A stretch of DNA of 6,110 bases, from assembly GCA_031280065.1 (NCBI GenBank), contig JAITHH010000060.1, positions 1 to 6,110 of the forward strand, read 5' to 3'. Shown one piece after another: positions 4,278-6,110 of the stretch; position 1 is the first letter of the stretch, and each line of letters begins with the position of its first letter. This stretch comes from Treponema sp. GTDB lineage: Bacteria > Spirochaetota > Spirochaetia > Treponematales > Breznakiellaceae. Under the pieces are notes generated by a model. It ran no database searches. It worked only from the letters and a program-made list of their open reading frames with translations, and was not told the DNA's origin. Made by a program: the position numbers and the translations under genes.

Positions 4278-5812
4278 AGCAATTGGTCAGGATTTTTTGT
4301 ATTAGCGCGGCGCTCCTCCTTGCGGGCGGCCTCTGCTTCCGGGCGGGGGCCCAGGAGTCGGCAGCGGAGGGCGCTGAGGCGGTTTTTGTTATCAGGAAGA
4401 TCGCGTTTAACCGCGCCGGGAGGAGCCTCCCCGCGGCCCTCATGTACCACGGCGAGTTGAAAACCGGGGAGCGGATCAGCGGGCGGGCGGGCCTGGAATC
4501 GTACCTGCGGCAGAAATGGCAGCTCCTCTACAATCAGCGGGTGCTCGAATCGGTCAGCATTGAACATACCGAAGGGGAGGCTGGCGAAGACGGTGTGATT
4601 CCGGTTGATCTCCTGATAACGACGGCGGATTCCTGGAACATCATCGCGCTGCCCCGCCCGCTGCTCGACGACAATGACGGCTTTGATCTGACCATCAAGG
4701 CCAGGGACTATAATTTTCTGGGCACGATGAGCCCCCTGCGGATCGATCTGGGCTATAACTTGAAACCCGAATACGTCAACAACGGCTTTGAGGGCGCAAA
4801 AGGCTCGTGGAATTTTGAGATTGACTCGGAGATTCCCTTTTGGGCGCTTGGTTTAAGCTGGAATGTGAACTTCGATCACTTTTTTTCGTATGTTTACGAG
4901 GAAAATACCTACTATAAAAACGTTACGGGGATTTCCCTGGAGATTCCCGCGGCGCTTCCCTTTGCCGTATCAACCGTTACCGCGGGCTTTGATGAGCTGT
5001 TTATCGTGAATGAGAAAAACGCGGACCGGGACGCGCCGGTACACGGCCCCTACCACAAGGACTGGTACATGGCCAGCGAAATCTACGGCCAGTGGAAGAT
5101 TCCAACGGGGATTATCGCGGGGAGTTTCGGGGAGCTTTCCTATACGCCGAAGCTGTCGGGCCGGATCAATTACCGGCCCGGCGGCGATGTGGGCCCCCTG
5201 CGGAAGGGCCCCTCGCTGTCTTTAAGCCAGAGTCTGGGTTTCGGCCAGATCAATTGGGTGAATAATTTCCGCAGCGGTCTTGACGCGGCTTTGTCAAACG
5301 GCAATACCTACAACTTCTACTACCAGGATTGGGACAATTCAATCTCGCTCTCCGTGTCCGGGCATCTGCCGCTGGCCTCGTTCTTCGCCCTGTCGGGCCG
5401 TTTCCAGTACCGGCATTGGTTCGGCACGTACTCCGATACCGCCGGGGACGCGATACGGGGCATCGTCAACAACAAGCTCTCCGCGGACTATATGGTTTCC
5501 CTCAATTCGGACTTTACGTTCAAGGTTCTCGACTTTCGGCCTTCCATCTGGCTGAAACAGCCGAAACTCAAGTTTTTCGATCTGGAGTTTCAGCTTGCCC
5601 CGATCATCGACGCGGCGCTGGTCAAGTCCCCTTCTGAGGGCACCGCGGTAATACAGGCCGGCGGCGGCTTGGAACTTATCGTTTTTTCCCATTTTATGCG
5701 GAGCCTCTACCTGCGGGCCAGCCTCGCGTATAATTTGCGGGACCTCTTCAAAACCGGCGATTTCGGCGGTGCGGGCCGGGAACTGTTTGTCGGCCTGTAC
5801 CACCATTACTGA
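4274..5812 (+). CDS. Outer-membrane beta-barrel protein with POTRA-like N-terminal domain (Omp85-like)
   Basis: The product has 512 residues from TTG. Residues 1-26 form a Sec signal peptide: KQLVR, then hydrophobic IFCISAALLLAGGL, then likely cleavage AGA|QES. Residues 37-117 resemble one POTRA domain (FVIRKIAFN, then GELKTGERIS, LRQKWQLLYNQRVLESVSIE, and a PVDLLITT strand), followed by DSWNIIALPRP as at the POTRA-to-barrel junction of Omp85 proteins. From about 130 to the end are alternating aromatic/polar strands such as ARDYNFLGTMSPLRIDLGYN. IRG at 394-396 sits about where Omp85 members have the conserved RG(F/Y) of loop L6, and the last residue is Tyr (LFVGLYHHY), the usual barrel-assembly signal. 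Omp85 proteins insert or secrete proteins at the outer membrane. With one POTRA this is not a standard BamA (usually five), so I give no symbol. A generic outer-membrane protein is the alternative. Confidence 0.82.
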   Translation: MKQLVRIFCISAALLLAGGLCFRAGAQESAAEGAEAVFVIRKIAFNRAGRSLPAALMYHGELKTGERISGRAGLESYLRQKWQLLYNQRVLESVSIEHTEGEAGEDGVIPVDLLITTADSWNIIALPRPLLDDNDGFDLTIKARDYNFLGTMSPLRIDLGYNLKPEYVNNGFEGAKGSWNFEIDSEIPFWALGLSWNVNFDHFFSYVYEENTYYKNVTGISLEIPAALPFAVSTVTAGFDELFIVNEKNADRDAPVHGPYHKDWYMASEIYGQWKIPTGIIAGSFGELSYTPKLSGRINYRPGGDVGPLRKGPSLSLSQSLGFGQINWVNNFRSGLDAALSNGNTYNFYYQDWDNSISLSVSGHLPLASFFALSGRFQYRHWFGTYSDTAGDAIRGIVNNKLSADYMVSLNSDFTFKVLDFRPSIWLKQPKLKFFDLEFQLAPIIDAALVKSPSEGTAVIQAGGGLELIVFSHFMRSLYLRASLAYNLRDLFKTGDFGGAGRELFVGLYHHY

Positions 5813-5829
5813 CCGGCGTAATTCCGCGC

Positions 5830-6110
5830 ATGAATATCAATTTTTTAATACCGGTCATTCATAAGCTGGGGGCGCTGCTTTCAAGAAGGCACAAAGCGTA
5901 CCTGGCTGCTCTCAGCCTCATGACCATCGGGCTGTCGTTTATTGAAACTATCGGAATTTCGGTTATCATGCCTTTTATTTCAATCGCCTCGAACCCCGGC
6001 CTGCTTGATTCAGGCTGGTACAAGGCCGCGTTTGATTTTTTTAAATTCACGGAAAAAAACGCTTTTATTATCGCCCTGGGCATCGGGATTATTATTTTTT
6101 ATGGACTCCG
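5830..6110 (+). CDS. ABC-exporter-type transmembrane protein, 3' end outside window
   Basis: ATG at 5830 opens a frame that runs to the window edge, giving 93 complete codons. The visible part is a short amphipathic N-terminus (MNINFLIPVIHKLGALLSRR), a first membrane segment (about 23-50, containing LSFIETIGISVIMPFISIAS), an extracytoplasmic loop with NPGLLDSGWYKAAFDFF, and the beginning of a second membrane segment (77-93, NAFIIALGIGIIIFYGL). The pattern of Glu-x-Ile-Gly-Ile, then PFI, then a SNP-like turn at the end of helix 1 is typical of the PglK/MsbA-like type I ABC exporters, which carry a C-terminal ATPase domain (not visible here). It starts 17 bases after the stop of the outer-membrane protein gene on the same strand, so is probably co-transcribed. 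No strong ribosome binding site is visible. The substrate cannot be told; lipid-linked glycans or lipids are usual for this group. Confidence 0.82.
   Translation, partial: MNINFLIPVIHKLGALLSRRHKAYLAALSLMTIGLSFIETIGISVIMPFISIASNPGLLDSGWYKAAFDFFKFTEKNAFIIALGIGIIIFYGL

Noticed and set aside
4274..4400. Lipoprotein signal (LAGGLC) in the outer-membrane protein
   Set aside because: Leu at -1 does not fit the lipobox even in its relaxed spirochaete form. AGA|QES is a good signal peptidase I site, and the rest is a barrel.

Overview
The window reads as chromosomal DNA of a GC-rich spirochaete, most likely a Treponema of the insect-gut (termite) group. That placement is an inference from the mix of features: an outer-membrane protein ending in an aromatic residue, short-unit tandem repeats, dispersed G-rich repeat modules, and FGE-type and long coiled-coil proteins. 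No rRNA, tRNA or species-specific marker is present to settle it.

Left part (1-2300). A plus-strand gene cut by the window edge encodes the C-terminal FGE-sulfatase (SUMF1-like) domain of a protein. It converges on a minus-strand gene for a long, soluble, mostly coiled-coil protein of unknown function. That coiled-coil gene is bracketed by two same-orientation copies of a modular repeat (about 905-1045 and 2236-2420). The modules are a long hairpin, a G-rich tract with a small hairpin over a Shine-Dalgarno-like sequence, a 19-base block containing a short palindrome, and a 14-base block. They occur in a different order in the two copies.

Middle part (2420-3140). A strict 21-bp tandem array of 19 full units lies immediately after the second repeat copy. 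Each unit is a 15-base core plus a 6-base tag drawn from only eight sequences. Read on the plus strand the array is a heptapeptide repeat interrupted by four identical amber codons, and the frame continues into 64 codons of unique sequence. On the minus strand it is fully open as another heptapeptide repeat. I do not regard either frame as a proven gene. A spacer follows, with one weak promoter candidate for the next operon.

Right part (3141-6110). Three plus-strand genes look like one transcription unit. The first is aroB (3-dehydroquinate synthase, shikimate pathway). The second is a secreted outer-membrane protein with a POTRA-like N-terminal domain and a beta-barrel, whose TTG start overlaps the aroB stop (TTGA). 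The third, after 17 bases, is the N-terminal membrane part of an ABC-exporter-like protein that runs off the window. The last two suggest an envelope-export or envelope-assembly theme. The link to aroB is translational coupling and probably not shared biochemistry.
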